Below, one piece after another: positions 21,601 through 30,298 of a DNA stretch of 64,000 nt. Within the stretch, counting starts at the first letter, position 1. The number at the start of each line of letters is the position of its first letter. Position numbers and translations under genes: made by a program. The notes below the pieces were generated by a model that was not told the origin of the DNA, ran no database searches, and saw only the letters and a list, made by a program, of their open reading frames with translations. The stretch is from Closterium sp. Naga37s-1 (taxonomy: Eukaryota; Streptophyta; Zygnematophyceae; Desmidiales; Closteriaceae), in NCBI GenBank assembly GCA_947471745.1, contig CANJKZ010000174.1, forward strand, positions 1,650,001 through 1,714,000. The letters are read 5' to 3'.

Positions 21601-22484
21601 GGACATTCTCTCTTCCGGTGCCCCGGCTTCCCACAGCCATCACAGTTTTTGCAGTCCTTGTGGAGGTGCCCCACCTGCCCGCACCGGTGACACGTGCGGG
21701 TGTCCGCTCTCATCTCCGCTCGCGTGTCTGCCCTCCCCCTCTCCTCAGGTATCATGGCTGCCGCCCAGGTTGGCCTGCGGCTCCTCTCTGTCGGCCTCGG
21801 CAGGTATGCTTCATATTTCCGCTGTGCGAGCTCAACCTTCTCCGCTAGCTCGAATACCTCCTCTAGTGCCGCCTCAGCCCCTAACTCGTACACCCTCATC
21901 CTCAGCCCCCCCCCCAGGGCCTCGTCCAGGCCTCCCAAGAACTTGCTGATGAGAAGGCTATTGTCCGCACACTTCACGTCCTCCGCCACATTAATCAGCC
22001 TGTTGTAGTAGGTCAGTAGCGACTCCGCTCGTCCCCTCCTGAATTCTTGGAACTCCCTTATGCGCTCCGCCATGTGCCCTGGGAATTGCCGCTGTAGCCG
22101 CTCCAGGAATGCCTCGGTGGGGTCTTCCCCATACTTCCCTGCCCTCCATAGCAGTTCCTCCATCCGCATATGGTACAGTGTCTCGGCCTCTCCCTCTAGT
22201 GTGTTCGGTAAACTCAGGAAAAAGTCCATGGGGTCCACATTGTGTCTGTCACAGCAGTAGCGCACATTTCCCACCTGCATCAGGTAATTCTTGAGGGTCG
22301 GCACTGCGCTTTGGTCTCCTGAGAACCTGGCGGGCACTTCTACCCGAGGCGCCCTGGCAGCACCCCCTCGCCCCTCTCCCCACGATTCGCTAGCCCCTCC
22401 CGGCCGACTGCTCTCTGCTCCTCTCTCCCTTTCTCTCTGCATGCCTTCACTGGCCTCCCGTGCCCGTTCCGCGTCGTACACCAA
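18669..22484 (-). CDS. GYP1 gag-protease-methyltransferase-RT polyprotein
   Basis: A 1,272-residue open frame. Residues about 45-230 are gag (VEVPARFSGDQ, PNTLEGEAETLYHMRMEELL). Zinc knuckles CHRCGQVGHLHKDC (265-278) and CDGCGKPGHRKREC (281-294) are followed by a third Cys/His cluster near 303-313. The protease has IIDTGAQ at 444-450. Residues about 617-935 resemble a cytosine-5 DNA methyltransferase. RT spans about 985-1272 with TTLDLRQGF (Asp 1114-1116 region) and YIDD at 1175-1178. A methyltransferase between protease and RT is not part of a normal gypsy polyprotein. The Met at 22484 is the first in this frame; gag may begin earlier. Confidence 0.9.
19680..20636 (-). CDS. C5 cytosine DNA methyltransferase domain in GYP1 pol
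   Basis: Residues about 617-935 of the polyprotein. Visible motifs in family order: motif I (SAM binding) ELFGGIGAG at 621-629; an acidic cofactor position in WIYVEQAP; motif IV around Cys710 (catalytic loop) in the DLLVAGWECQG segment; motif VI around LLENLD (Glu752); motif VIII HRLRMYW; and motifs IX-X in ELAMGYGENVTAATG and RRRAQGNAMDRYMMRW. The order and spacing suit a compact DNMT3/DRM-like or prokaryote-like enzyme without extra regulatory domains. It would methylate cytosine in DNA. GYP2 has part of the same domain (53804-54064), so it belongs to the family. Confidence 0.85.
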
Positions 22485-22496
22485 ACTCCCGCCCTC

Positions 22497-23774
22497 CTAC
22501 CGACTCCATTCCGCCTCGCGGCGCCTTTCTCTCGGCCCTGCCCATTCCTCTGCCCGAGCCCACTGCTGCGTTGGCAGGTCGTGCATCCTCCGCCCTTTCC
22601 CTTTGCTCGTCTCGCGGTGCCGCCGTCTCTCTGGCGGTGGTGACCAGGTGCCTCCCCTTCTGCTGCGCTGCTGGCGGTGCTCAGGCGAATGCCCTTCTCC
22701 TTCCTCTTTCCCCCCCCTCTGCCGGAGATCGTCTGGCGAGCGGGACCCTCCGCGGTTCCCTCTCTCTCCCTGCCTTGACCGATCCGGTGCGCGCACCACG
22801 CTGCCGCGCTCCCATTGCTGCCGACCGCGCCGCTCCTGCGTCCAGAGCTCCGTCCCGTCCATCCTTCCCTGACGCCCGTGCGGCTCGGGAGAGCGTGGCT
22901 CATCCTTCCATCTGCCCCCGCGCGCTTGCTGCCGCTCCGGCGAACGCACGCTGCCGCCGCTCCATCCTCCCTGCTCTTCTCGCCTGTCATCCGATCTGAA
23001 GTCCCCCCCGCGCCAATCTCCGCGATACTGACCCCTTTCTGGCGTGCGCGACCGCTCCGCCTTTCTTGTGCCACGTTGTCTCTGCGTCTGTGCATCGCGC
23101 GCACTCTCGCCCTGGGCCACTCGCTCCTGCCGAAGCGAGCCCTCGGCGCGCTGCTCGTCCCCGCGGCTGGCGTTTCGCCCGTGGGATTCCTCCGCCTGGC
23201 TCGCGCCAGCGTTCTCGTCCGCCTGAGCGGGTTCGGCCACGTCGATTCCCGCTGCCTGGTCCTCGCCGCCATCTCCCTCGTCAGCACCCTTGACATGCAG
23301 CCCCGGGTCCTCCTCGTCCGCTTCCGCGCCCTGCTCCCCGTTCACTTCCTGTGCTGCGCTCTCCTGCACGCCCTCCATGCGATCACCGCCGCGCATGTCT
23401 CTTCTTCGTCCCCGGGGAACTTCCTCGAGGCCTTGCCAACGGCCGCGGTCGTCACGGCGCCATCCTCGCCCCTCCGGAGAACGGAACCTTCCTTCGTCGC
23501 GGCGGGTTTCTCTTTCACCGCCGATCCCGCGCGCTCTTTCTTGCGGCCACGCGTCTCTATCGACGCCTCCAACCTGGCCCGCATTGCCTGCTCCCTCGCC
23601 CGGCGATCCTTCCTCCCGACGGTCCCTTGCGAGGGGAATTCGGTCCGCGCGGAAGGCTGGCCGGCGCGGCGATCTCTCCAATGATCCCCCTCGTTCGCGT
23701 GACGGCTCACGTCGCGGCCGTTCCTCCTCGCGACGGCTAAACATCCTACCCCAGCGCAACTCGTACTTATCCAT
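22497..23774 (-). CDS. GYP1 upstream Arg/Ser/Glu-rich protein
   Basis: A 425-residue open frame that starts 18 bases after the primer site. It begins MDKYELRWGRMFSRREEER, matched in GYP2 (MGKYELRWGRKYSRREEER). It is highly charged and probably disordered, with many RSPE, RSPD and SPEH words spaced about 25 residues apart in the C-terminal half, much like the RS regions of splicing and RNA-binding proteins. No enzyme domain. It lies just before gag and may be its N-terminal part or a separate RNA-binding product. Function unknown. Confidence 0.65.
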   Translation of the reverse strand: MDKYELRWGRMFSRREEERPRREPSRERGGSLERSPRRPAFRADRIPLARDRREEGSPGEGAGNAGQVGGVDRDAWPQERARGIGGERETRRDEGRFRSPEGRGWRRDDRGRWQGLEEVPRGRRRDMRGGDRMEGVQESAAQEVNGEQGAEADEEDPGLHVKGADEGDGGEDQAAGIDVAEPAQADENAGASQAEESHGRNASRGDEQRAEGSLRQERVAQGESARDAQTQRQRGTRKAERSRTPERGQYRGDWRGGDFRSDDRREEQGGWSGGSVRSPERQQARGGRWKDEPRSPEPHGRQGRMDGTELWTQERRGRQQWERGSVVRAPDRSRQGERGNRGGSRSPDDLRQRGGKEEGEGHSPEHRQQRSRRGGTWSPPPERRRHRETSKGKGRRMHDLPTQQWARAEEWAGPRERRREAEWSR

Positions 23775-23792
23775 GTTTGCGCAGCCTCGGTA

Positions 23793-23806
23793 CCTTTGGC
23801 TTGTTA
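23793..23806 (-). promoter_or_regulatory. GYP1 primer-binding site, self-complementary type
   Basis: On the minus strand, TAACAAGCCAAAGG begins right after the LTR end. It is not the initiator tRNA-Met complement seen in the copia elements. Its reverse complement lies inside the element's own LTR (23901-23913, 13 bases; 16351-16364 in the 3' LTR, 14 bases). That is the arrangement of Tf1-type self-priming. Confidence 0.6.
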
Positions 23807-24219
23807 TGAAAGTGTTTGGTCCCTCACCCCGTAGGTTCCCCTCTTAGTGACGTGCCACGGTGTGCTACGTAGATGACAACCTTCACTAGTTCGAGAGAAC
23901 AACAAGCCAAAGGCAAGGAAGGGGTGGGCGTGAGGGACCTTACCCAGCCCCGAGCTGCACATTTCCCAAATGCGCGGCTCGGGATTGGTGTTCCCTGGTT
24001 TCACAATTCGCCCTTCAGTCCCTTTCCCCCGTGATTCCAACCGCTTCAATTCGGTTCCCCCCTTCTACACCCCTCTACAACAGACATATCACTACATTCT
24101 ACACCCCTATACTATTCCTAATATATAAGCCTTCCTACACCTATGGTCGTACGTTAGCATAATAACTATACCTGCATCCCACTGTTATAGCATATGCACT
24201 GAATGCATATGATGTGACA
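23807..24219 (-). repeat. GYP1 5' LTR
   Basis: 413 bases. On the minus strand it starts TGTCACATCATATGC and ends CTTTCA, directly followed by the primer site. It holds a copy of the primer-site complement at 23901-23913. It matches 16350-16670 over about 320 bases. Confidence 0.8.
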
Positions 24220-25456
24220 CCCGCGGCTTAGCACCTCCAGACTCCGCACCCTCAGACTCAGCACCCCCAGGCTCCACACCCTCAGGCTCAGATCCCCCAG
24301 GCTCCACACCTGTGGGCTCAGCACCCCCAGGCTCCGCACCCCCAGGCTCAGCACCCCTAGACCCGGCACTCTCAGACTCTGCATCCCTAGGCTCCGCACC
24401 CCCAGACGCAGCACCCTCAGACGCAGCACCTCGAGCAGCATCTGAGCCGACAACTACCTCAACAGGCGCAGTACCAGGGAGAGGGTCTACCTGAGACACA
24501 CCTGAGGGAGCAGGACATTGGGGGGGGAGGGGGTCTGCCGGAGGGGGACCTAGAGCAAGGAAGAGCGGCGGGAGTGGGGGAGGGGCAGAGCGGTAGGGGA
24601 AGAGACGGTAAAAGGGAACCGACTCGTCAAACGTGACATCCCGAGAGGGGAAGACACGGCGTGAGGTGGGGTGGTAAAACTGCCAGCCAGGCGCGTCAGG
24701 GGAAAAGCCAAGGAAGACGCAGGGAATAGCGCGGGCGGAGAGCTTGTCCGCAGACGTATCGCAAACAATGGCACGAGAACCCCAAACACGGAACACCGAC
24801 GCATCGCCAACCTTCCCCATCCAACGCAGTGTAGGCGAGGTCTCCGGCAAGGAGACACGGGGCCAGAGGTTGAGCTGATGCGCAGCGTACCGGACCGCAA
24901 ACGGCCACAGAAAATGGGGAGCAGCCGCATGGATCATGGAGGTACGAGCGACCTCCATGACTAAGCCAATGTGGCGCTCAGCAATCCCATTTTGCTGAGG
25001 GGAGTCCGGAAGCGTGAACGACAGGAGAATGCCCTCCCAACGACAAAATTCCCGCAAGAGGTTGGAGGAGAACTCACCACCTCTGTCAGAGTGCAGACGC
25101 AGGACAGCAAGATCCTGGCGGAACCGCTCGCGGAGCTGGAGACGGACTGCACGGATCCAAGGGATCAAGACATCAACAACTTGACCCTTTTTGCGCAAGG
25201 GGAAGATCGTGGTGCACCGCGTGTAGTCGTCAACAACCAGCAAAAAGTAGCGCTCGCGGCCCTGTCCACTGACGCGGGCTGGGCCCCACACGTCCATGTG
25301 GAGAGTCTGCAGGGGAGCAGTCGTCGGGGGAAACGAGGAGGAGTGAGGAGCGGCGCGCTGCCGCCCCTCGACGCAAGGAAGGCAGAGCGAGGCAGGCGAG
25401 GGCGGGAGGGGAGGCAGAGACCTGGGAAGACCAGAGACTAGAAGGCGGGAGTGCAT
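24185..25456 (-). CDS. COP6 integrase and start of linker
   Basis: A 423-residue frame whose last 12 residues run into GYP1. It follows the LWHHRLGHPS-type zinc region and includes its CLPC pair (25-28). The DD35E core has D55 (LHMDVWGPA), D124 (LHSDRGGEF) and E160 (NGIAERHIG), with 35 residues between the last two. The C-terminal half has FLWPFAVRYAAHQLN, SVFRVWGSRA and PDAPGWQFYHPTSRR. After about residue 330 comes the Glu/Gly repeat linker (AEPGGAEPGGAE). It is the most complete copia integrase in the window. Confidence 0.9.
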   Translation of the reverse strand: MHSRLLVSGLPRSLPPLPPSPASLCLPCVEGRQRAAPHSSSFPPTTAPLQTLHMDVWGPARVSGQGRERYFLLVVDDYTRCTTIFPLRKKGQVVDVLIPWIRAVRLQLRERFRQDLAVLRLHSDRGGEFSSNLLREFCRWEGILLSFTLPDSPQQNGIAERHIGLVMEVARTSMIHAAAPHFLWPFAVRYAAHQLNLWPRVSLPETSPTLRWMGKVGDASVFRVWGSRAIVCDTSADKLSARAIPCVFLGFSPDAPGWQFYHPTSRRVFPSRDVTFDESVPFYRLFPYRSAPPPLPPLFLALGPPPADPLPPQCPAPSGVSQVDPLPGTAPVEVVVGSDAARGAASEGAASGGAEPRDAESESAGSRGAEPGGAEPGGAEPTGVEPGGSEPEGVEPGGAESEGAESGGAKPRVSHHMHSVHML

Positions 25457-25555
25457 GCCACGAAGGCGTGGCAGGGAGGGGTGACCTAGGTGGTGGTGCC
25501 ACAGAAGAGTCTGGTGCGTGAGGAGGCGACACGAGCAAGGGGGTGCTACCTGACC

Positions 25556-26461
25556 TTACGCGGACACCTGGGCAGATGCAGCTATTTGAGGAGGCTTGGT
25601 GGCCAGTGTGTACAGACTCGGCCTTCGCCGACAAGTGAACGTGGCCAGGTGACGGTCCTTCCGTGTACACGTGCAGATCGACACACGATGACCCCCAGGA
25701 GTGGTGGTAGTGACCATCGCATCCTGGAGGGCAGCGGTACTCACCAAGTTCGTAGAGAACGAGGGGAGGTGAAGAACTGAGAGTGAGCCGGACAGAACCG
25801 CCGGACACGGGAGAATAGTGGAAGAACGGGCAAGAACTGGGCCCCCCGAGGGGTCAGCCAATCTGATCGGAACAGGTGCAGGGATTGGAGTGAGGGTGGT
25901 ACTGTCGCGAAAGAAAAAGCGGGAAGCACCTGAGTCAAGCGTAAAGGTGTGCAAGGCCTCAGCAGGCGTAGTACCAGGGAGAGAAGACTCACTAGCACCT
26001 AGAGCAGCAGCCTCTATACCTGGGTCAGGTGGCACACACAGGTAACAGTCACCCTCAGCACTAACAGACAAAGCATACATAGCAGCAAGGATAACATCAT
26101 AGTCTAGGTCAGACCTAAGCAGCTCTGCCCACCGGGGGCGCTCGGCCTTGTCACCAAACTCTGCGCGCCAAGCGTCATCGGGGCATGAGAAGCAGCGGTG
26201 CTGAGTGTGAGGCTTCCCACATGTCTGACCAGCACGGTCACCCGTGCGAATGACATACAGGCAGCTTCCACTCACCCCCAGACGCCCCATGCTGAGCAAA
26301 CCACTCACGAAGCTGCTGGGGCGACGGGGTCTCGCTCCGACGCTGCTGCTGCTGCCTCTGGCCTCCTCGAGAACCTCCACGCTGAGCTCCAGTCCGACCG
26401 CCACCACTCCCACCGCTGCCACTACCGCCACTCCCACCGCTGCCTCCATCGCCGCCACCAA
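25556..26461 (-). CDS. COP6 gag C-terminus and protease
   Basis: A 301-residue frame. After a Val/Ala stretch and the conserved SSFVSGLLSMGRLG segment comes a Cys-His cluster: CLYVIRTGDRAGQTC then GKPHTQHRC, spacing C-x13-C-x3-H-x4-C. Then DDAWRAEFGDKAERPRW, and the aspartic protease FTLDSGASRFFF with its following TLTPIPAP and LADPSGGPVLARS. The Cys-His cluster sits where copia gag usually has a CCHC knuckle. Confidence 0.8.
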   Translation of the reverse strand: MVAAMEAAVGVAVVAAVGVVAVGLELSVEVLEEARGSSSSVGARPRRPSSFVSGLLSMGRLGVSGSCLYVIRTGDRAGQTCGKPHTQHRCFSCPDDAWRAEFGDKAERPRWAELLRSDLDYDVILAAMYALSVSAEGDCYLCVPPDPGIEAAALGASESSLPGTTPAEALHTFTLDSGASRFFFRDSTTLTPIPAPVPIRLADPSGGPVLARSSTILPCPAVLSGSLSVLHLPSFSTNLVSTAALQDAMVTTTTPGGHRVSICTCTRKDRHLATFTCRRRPSLYTLATKPPQIAASAQVSA

Positions 26462-27398
26462 AGCCCCCCACTCCCGCCACTCCTGTTAAGGAACTCACCT
26501 GGGACGGTAGCGCAGTAGCAAGCATCGCTAGTGCGAAGGTGGAAAACCAGGTCCTTTGCTGGCGGGCCGCAAGCGCGCGGCGCGCTGGCTGTAGGGGCGG
26601 CGGTCAGGCCGGGGCCTAGGGGCGACGGGCGGGCCGGGCGTAGGGGTTGACGTGGGGGGTTGTGGCCTAGGGGTCGACGGGCAGGCCGGGCGTAGGGGTC
26701 GACGGTGGGGTCCTAGGGGTCGACGGGGCGCGCCGGGCTAAGGGTCGACGGGGGGCCGGGGCCTAGGGGTCGACGGGGCGCACCGGGCATAGGGGTCGAC
26801 GGGGGGGCCGAGGCCTAGGGGTCAACGGGCGGGCCTGGCGTAGGGGTCGACTTGGGGCCGGGACCTAGGGGTCAACGGGGCGCGCCGGGCTAGGGGTCGA
26901 CGGGGGGCCGGGGCCTAGGGGTCGACGGGGCGCACCAAGCTAGGGGTCGACAAGAGGCTGAGGCCTAGGGGTCGACGGGGCGCACCTGGCGTAGGGGTCG
27001 ACGGGGGGGATGGGGCCCAGGGGTTGACGGGCGGGCCGGGCGAAGAGGTTGACGGGGCGCGCCGGGCTAGAGGTCGACGGGGGGCCGGGGCCTAGGGGTT
27101 GACGGGTCGTGCCGGGGCCTAGGGGCGACGGGCGGGCTACGGGCCTAGGGTCGACGGGTCGCGACAGGGACTAGGGGCAACGGGCGGGCCGGGGCCTAGG
27201 GATCGACGGGTCGCACCGGGGCATAGGGGTCGGCGGGCGCGCGGGGCCTAGGGGCAATGGGCGGGCCTGGGCCTAGGATCGACGGGGCGCTCAGGGCAGT
27301 AGGGGCAGCACGAGGGCTGCAGAGGGCTGCTAGCGGGGTAGCGCTTTGGTGGGCCAAAAAAAAAAAACGGTCCTAACGAAGGACCTGCTCGGAAACCA
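26238..27398 (-). other. COP6 leader minisatellite and Gly-rich gag remnant
   Basis: 26238-26525 is a Gly-rich gag end with the peptide PSPQQLREWFAQH. 26560-27330 is a GC-rich leader built from about 25-base units containing CCTAGGGGTCGACGGG, with no gene. 27387-27398 is the primer site (minus strand TGGTTTCCGAGC), close to the initiator tRNA-Met complement. Confidence 0.7.
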
Positions 27399-27506
27399 TG
27401 TCAGAAGAATGAACGAGAATGAATGAACTATGAAAGAGTTGGGTTGTACCCCTTATGGGCTACCCCACTATAGCCTACACAATGTAAGCAATATAACATT
27501 TTGACA
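27399..27506 (-). repeat. COP6 5' LTR
   Basis: 108 bases, TGTCAGAAG to TTTGACA on the plus strand. The high-side flank is CAAGT, identical to the flank of the 3' LTR. Confidence 0.9.
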
Positions 27507-28066
27507 CAAGTACCACTAGTACGAGCACCTCCAAGACCAGCAGCCTCGGCACCTCCAGCTCCAATGCCTCCAGCGTTAAGGCCTCCAGCTCCTGCAGCGC
27601 CACTCCTAACGCATGTGCGCTGAGCAAACCACTCGCGCAGCTGCTGCGGTGAGAGAGGCTCCCGCTGGTGAGACAGTCGTGGTAACGCACCCGCAGAACC
27701 TCCGGCAGACACAGTACCCCTAGGCTCAGCACCCCCAGACTCTGCACCCTCAGACTTAGCACCCCCAGGCTCCGAACCCTCAGGCTTAGTACCCCTAGGC
27801 TCCGCACCCTCAGGCTCAGCACCCACAAACTCTGCACCCTCAGACTCAGCACCCCCAGGCTCCGACCCTCAGGCTCCGCACTCGCAGGCTGAGCACCCCC
27901 AGACGCAGCACCCCCAGACGCAGCACCTCTAGCAGCACCCGAGTCTCCAGCGACCTTGTTGGGCACAGCAAGGGGGAGGGGGTCTACCTGAGACACACCT
28001 GAGGGAGCAAGACCCTGAGGGGGGAGGGGGTCTACCGGAGGGGGACCTAGAGCAAGGAAGAGCGGC

Positions 28067-28093
28067 GGGGGGGGGGGGGGGGGGGGGGGGGGG
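28067..28093. repeat. 27-base G run
   Basis: Uninterrupted G in the COP5 integrase remnant. Similar runs: C at 41927-41953, G at 45843-45864 and C at 55344-55368. Confidence 0.9.
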
Positions 28094-28482
28094 AGAGACG
28101 GTGAAAGGGAACCGACTCGTCAAACGTGACCTCCTGAGAGGACAAGACATGGCGCGAGGTGGGGTGGTAAAATTGCCAGCCAGGCGCGTCAGGGGGAAAG
28201 CCAAGGAAGATGCAGGGAATGGCGCGGGAGGAGAGCTTGTCCGCGGAAGTATCGCGGACGAAGTCCCGTAAGACGTCGGAGGAGAACTCGCCATTTCTGT
28301 TAGAGTGCAGACGTAGGACAGGAAGGTCCTCGCGGAACCGCTCGCGGAGCTGGAGACACACAGGGTCAGGTTGTTGATGTCGGGCGGCACACACAGGTAA
28401 CAGTCACCCTCAGCACTAACAGACAAGGCACACATGGCATCATAGTCGAGAGCAAAAAGATCAACTTTAGACCTAAGCAGCT

Positions 28483-29334
28483 CTAACCAGCGTGGGCGCT
28501 CAGCCTCGTCACCAAACTCTGCACGCCAAGCGTCGTCAAGGCGGTCACCTGTGCGAATGATATACAGGCAGCGAACACTACCCCAGGCGCCCCACGCTGA
28601 GCAAACCACTCACGAAGCTGCAGGGGCGTAGGGGTCTCGCTCTGACGCTGCTGGTGCTGCCTCTGGCCACCGCCAGAACCTCCCCTCTGAACAGCTCCAC
28701 CACGACCGCCACCACTGCCGCCGCCACCACTCCCACTGCCGCTACCACTGCCACCCCCACCCCCGCCGCTGCCGCCACCTCCGCCACCAAAGCCCCCACT
28801 CCCGCCACCACTCCCACCACTTCCACCACCTCCGCCACCTCCACCGCCTCCACTGCCTCCACCACCACCACCCCCACTGCCACTGCCACCACTCTTGCCA
28901 CCCTTGCCCTTGCTACTGCGGCGCTTCCCACTAAGAGCAGAAGCAGCCCCGACATCCTCAGCACCAAGGATGTCAACATCAGCAGCAGAAGTGTAGGAGG
29001 GGGCAAGGGGGGAGGGGGAACACCCCTCAAAGAAGGGTGTGCGAGGAGTGCCACGAGCAGCACCTAAAGTGAATACGCTAGTCTCAGCTGCAAGGAGGTG
29101 CTTCTCGAGCACGTCGACAGTGAGGTCTGTGAGGTCAAGTGCGAGAAAGTGGTCCCTGACTGCGCGAAGAGAGTCAGGGAGGCGGATGACTATGAAGTAG
29201 GGAGTGATGTACATCGGGGGCAGGTTCTTGTCTAGGAACTCGGCTGGGAGGGCAGCGCGGTAGCGAGCGTCGCTAGTGTCGAGGTGGGTAACGAGGTCCT
29301 CGACTGTGGTAAAGGCTGACAGATCACGAAACAA
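28483..29334 (-). CDS. COP5 gag
   Basis: A 283-residue frame with the copia gag core: FRDLSAFTTVEDLVTHLDTSDARY, MYITPYFIVIRLPDSL, LTDLTVDVLEKHLLAAE, TPFFEGCSP, then a Gly-rich tract and the peptide TPLQLREWFAQRG, followed by the start of the Cys-His region. The N-terminal part of the core lies further upstream (29335-29700). Coat protein of the element particle. Confidence 0.75.
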   Translation of the reverse strand: MFRDLSAFTTVEDLVTHLDTSDARYRAALPAEFLDKNLPPMYITPYFIVIRLPDSLRAVRDHFLALDLTDLTVDVLEKHLLAAETSVFTLGAARGTPRTPFFEGCSPSPLAPSYTSAADVDILGAEDVGAASALSGKRRSSKGKGGKSGGSGSGGGGGGGSGGGGGGGGGGSGGSGGGSGGFGGGGGGSGGGGGGSGSGSGSGGGGSGGGRGGAVQRGGSGGGQRQHQQRQSETPTPLQLREWFAQRGAPGVVFAACISFAQVTALTTLGVQSLVTRLSAHAG

Positions 29335-29700
29335 GTAGGGCAGTATAAGGCGGCCGAGAGCAGCAGCGACAGGGGAAGAGTAACGAGCGACTACAGGGTC
29401 ATACAGGGCGTTAGCAGTCTTGTGCTGGCCAAAGTGAGCGCGTTCGGCTAACGGCAGGTGGTTGCAAACGGCTAAGCGAGCAGCAACGTCACGGGTAAGC
29501 CACTATGAGCGAGTTGCACTCTCTGCTGTGGCAGGAGGGGCGAGAGAAGCTCCAGACGTGTGATCAAACAACGAAACGCTCTCTAGAATTGCTCAGTAGG
29601 TACAGCTGTAAGTTGTCGAGCCACGTATCGAACTGGATCGGACCGCCCTCATTATCGAAGGTGAGGACACTGAGAGAAGCCATAGCGGGCAGAGTAGGGT

Positions 29701-30286
29701 GGTGCGCGACCAGCAGGGCAGCACCAGGCAGGGCGGTGCGCGTGCACTAGGGAAGCGCGCGAGGCAGGGAAAGAAGGCGCACGGCTAGGGCAGGGCAGTG
29801 CAATGGCAGGGCAGGGCGGCGGTCAGCAGGGCGGCGCGCGGGCAGGGCAGGGCGGTGCGGCTGCCAGTAGGGCGGCGCACGAGCAGCAAGGCGTCGCGCA
29901 GCAGCAGGGCGTCGGTCTGCAGGGCAGCGCTTAGTAGGGCGGGCAGCAGCATGGCTGCACGGGCAGTAGGGCGGCGGCCAGCAGGGCTGCGAGCATTAGG
30001 GCTGGGTGGGAAGCAGGGAGCCGGCCAGCAGGGCTGAGCGCAGCAGGGCAGGCAGCAGCAAGGCGGCGCGCGGGTTGCAAAAGGCGGGGCGCGGGCTGCA
30101 AATGGCGGCGCGCGGGTTGCAAAGGGCGGCGCGACAGGCTGCAAAGGGCGGCGCGCGGGCTGCGAAGGGCTACACGGCAGCCAGCAGGGCGGCGCGACAG
30201 GCAGGGCAGGGCAGGGCTGGGGAGCGCAACTAGTGGGGCAGCGCTATTCGGTGGGCCCAAAAGAAAACAGTCCTGGGACTGGACCT
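29701..30286 (-). other. COP5 GC-rich leader
   Basis: Leader made of GCAGGGCGGCGCGCGGGC-like units, no gene. Very similar in style to 43223-43880 and to 1-219 on the plus strand. Confidence 0.6.
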
Positions 30287-30298
30287 GCTCTGAAACCA

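Larger units (their letters stand above)
16233..24219 (-). mobile_element. GYP1: Ty3/gypsy element with a DNA methyltransferase domain
   Basis: An almost complete gypsy element of about 8 kb. From the 5' end on the minus strand: LTR (23807-24219), primer site (23793-23806), Arg/Ser-rich leader protein (22497-23774), a 1,272-residue frame with gag, zinc knuckles, protease, methyltransferase and RT (18669-22484), RNase H (18073-18669), integrase (16771-18057), 3' LTR (about 16345-16670) and a terminal copy of an internal segment (16233-16344). RNase H followed by integrase after RT is the gypsy order. The LTR cores are about 98% identical by eye, so it is young. About four breaks. It lies inside COP6, with CCAGC/CCCGC on its sides as a near target duplication. 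Confidence 0.9.
12530..27506 (-). mobile_element. COP6: copia element carrying nested GYP1 and a solo LTR
   Basis: Ends are a 5' LTR (27399-27506) and a 3' LTR (12530-12660) that start and end TGTCA/TGACA. CAAGT lies on both outer sides (12525-12529 and 27507-27511), an exact 5-base target duplication. Without the nested gypsy (16233-24219) and solo LTR (13631-14650) the element is about 6 kb, normal for copia. Order on the minus strand: leader, gag C-terminus, protease, integrase, linker, RT, RNase H. The LTRs differ at few sites outside one length difference, so insertion was fairly recent. Broken by the nested elements and several smaller breaks. Confidence 0.9.

Noticed and set aside
22340-23296. 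Alternative minus-strand frame overlapping the Arg/Ser-rich GYP1 protein
   Set aside because: Only the 22497-23774 frame is matched by GYP2 at its start.
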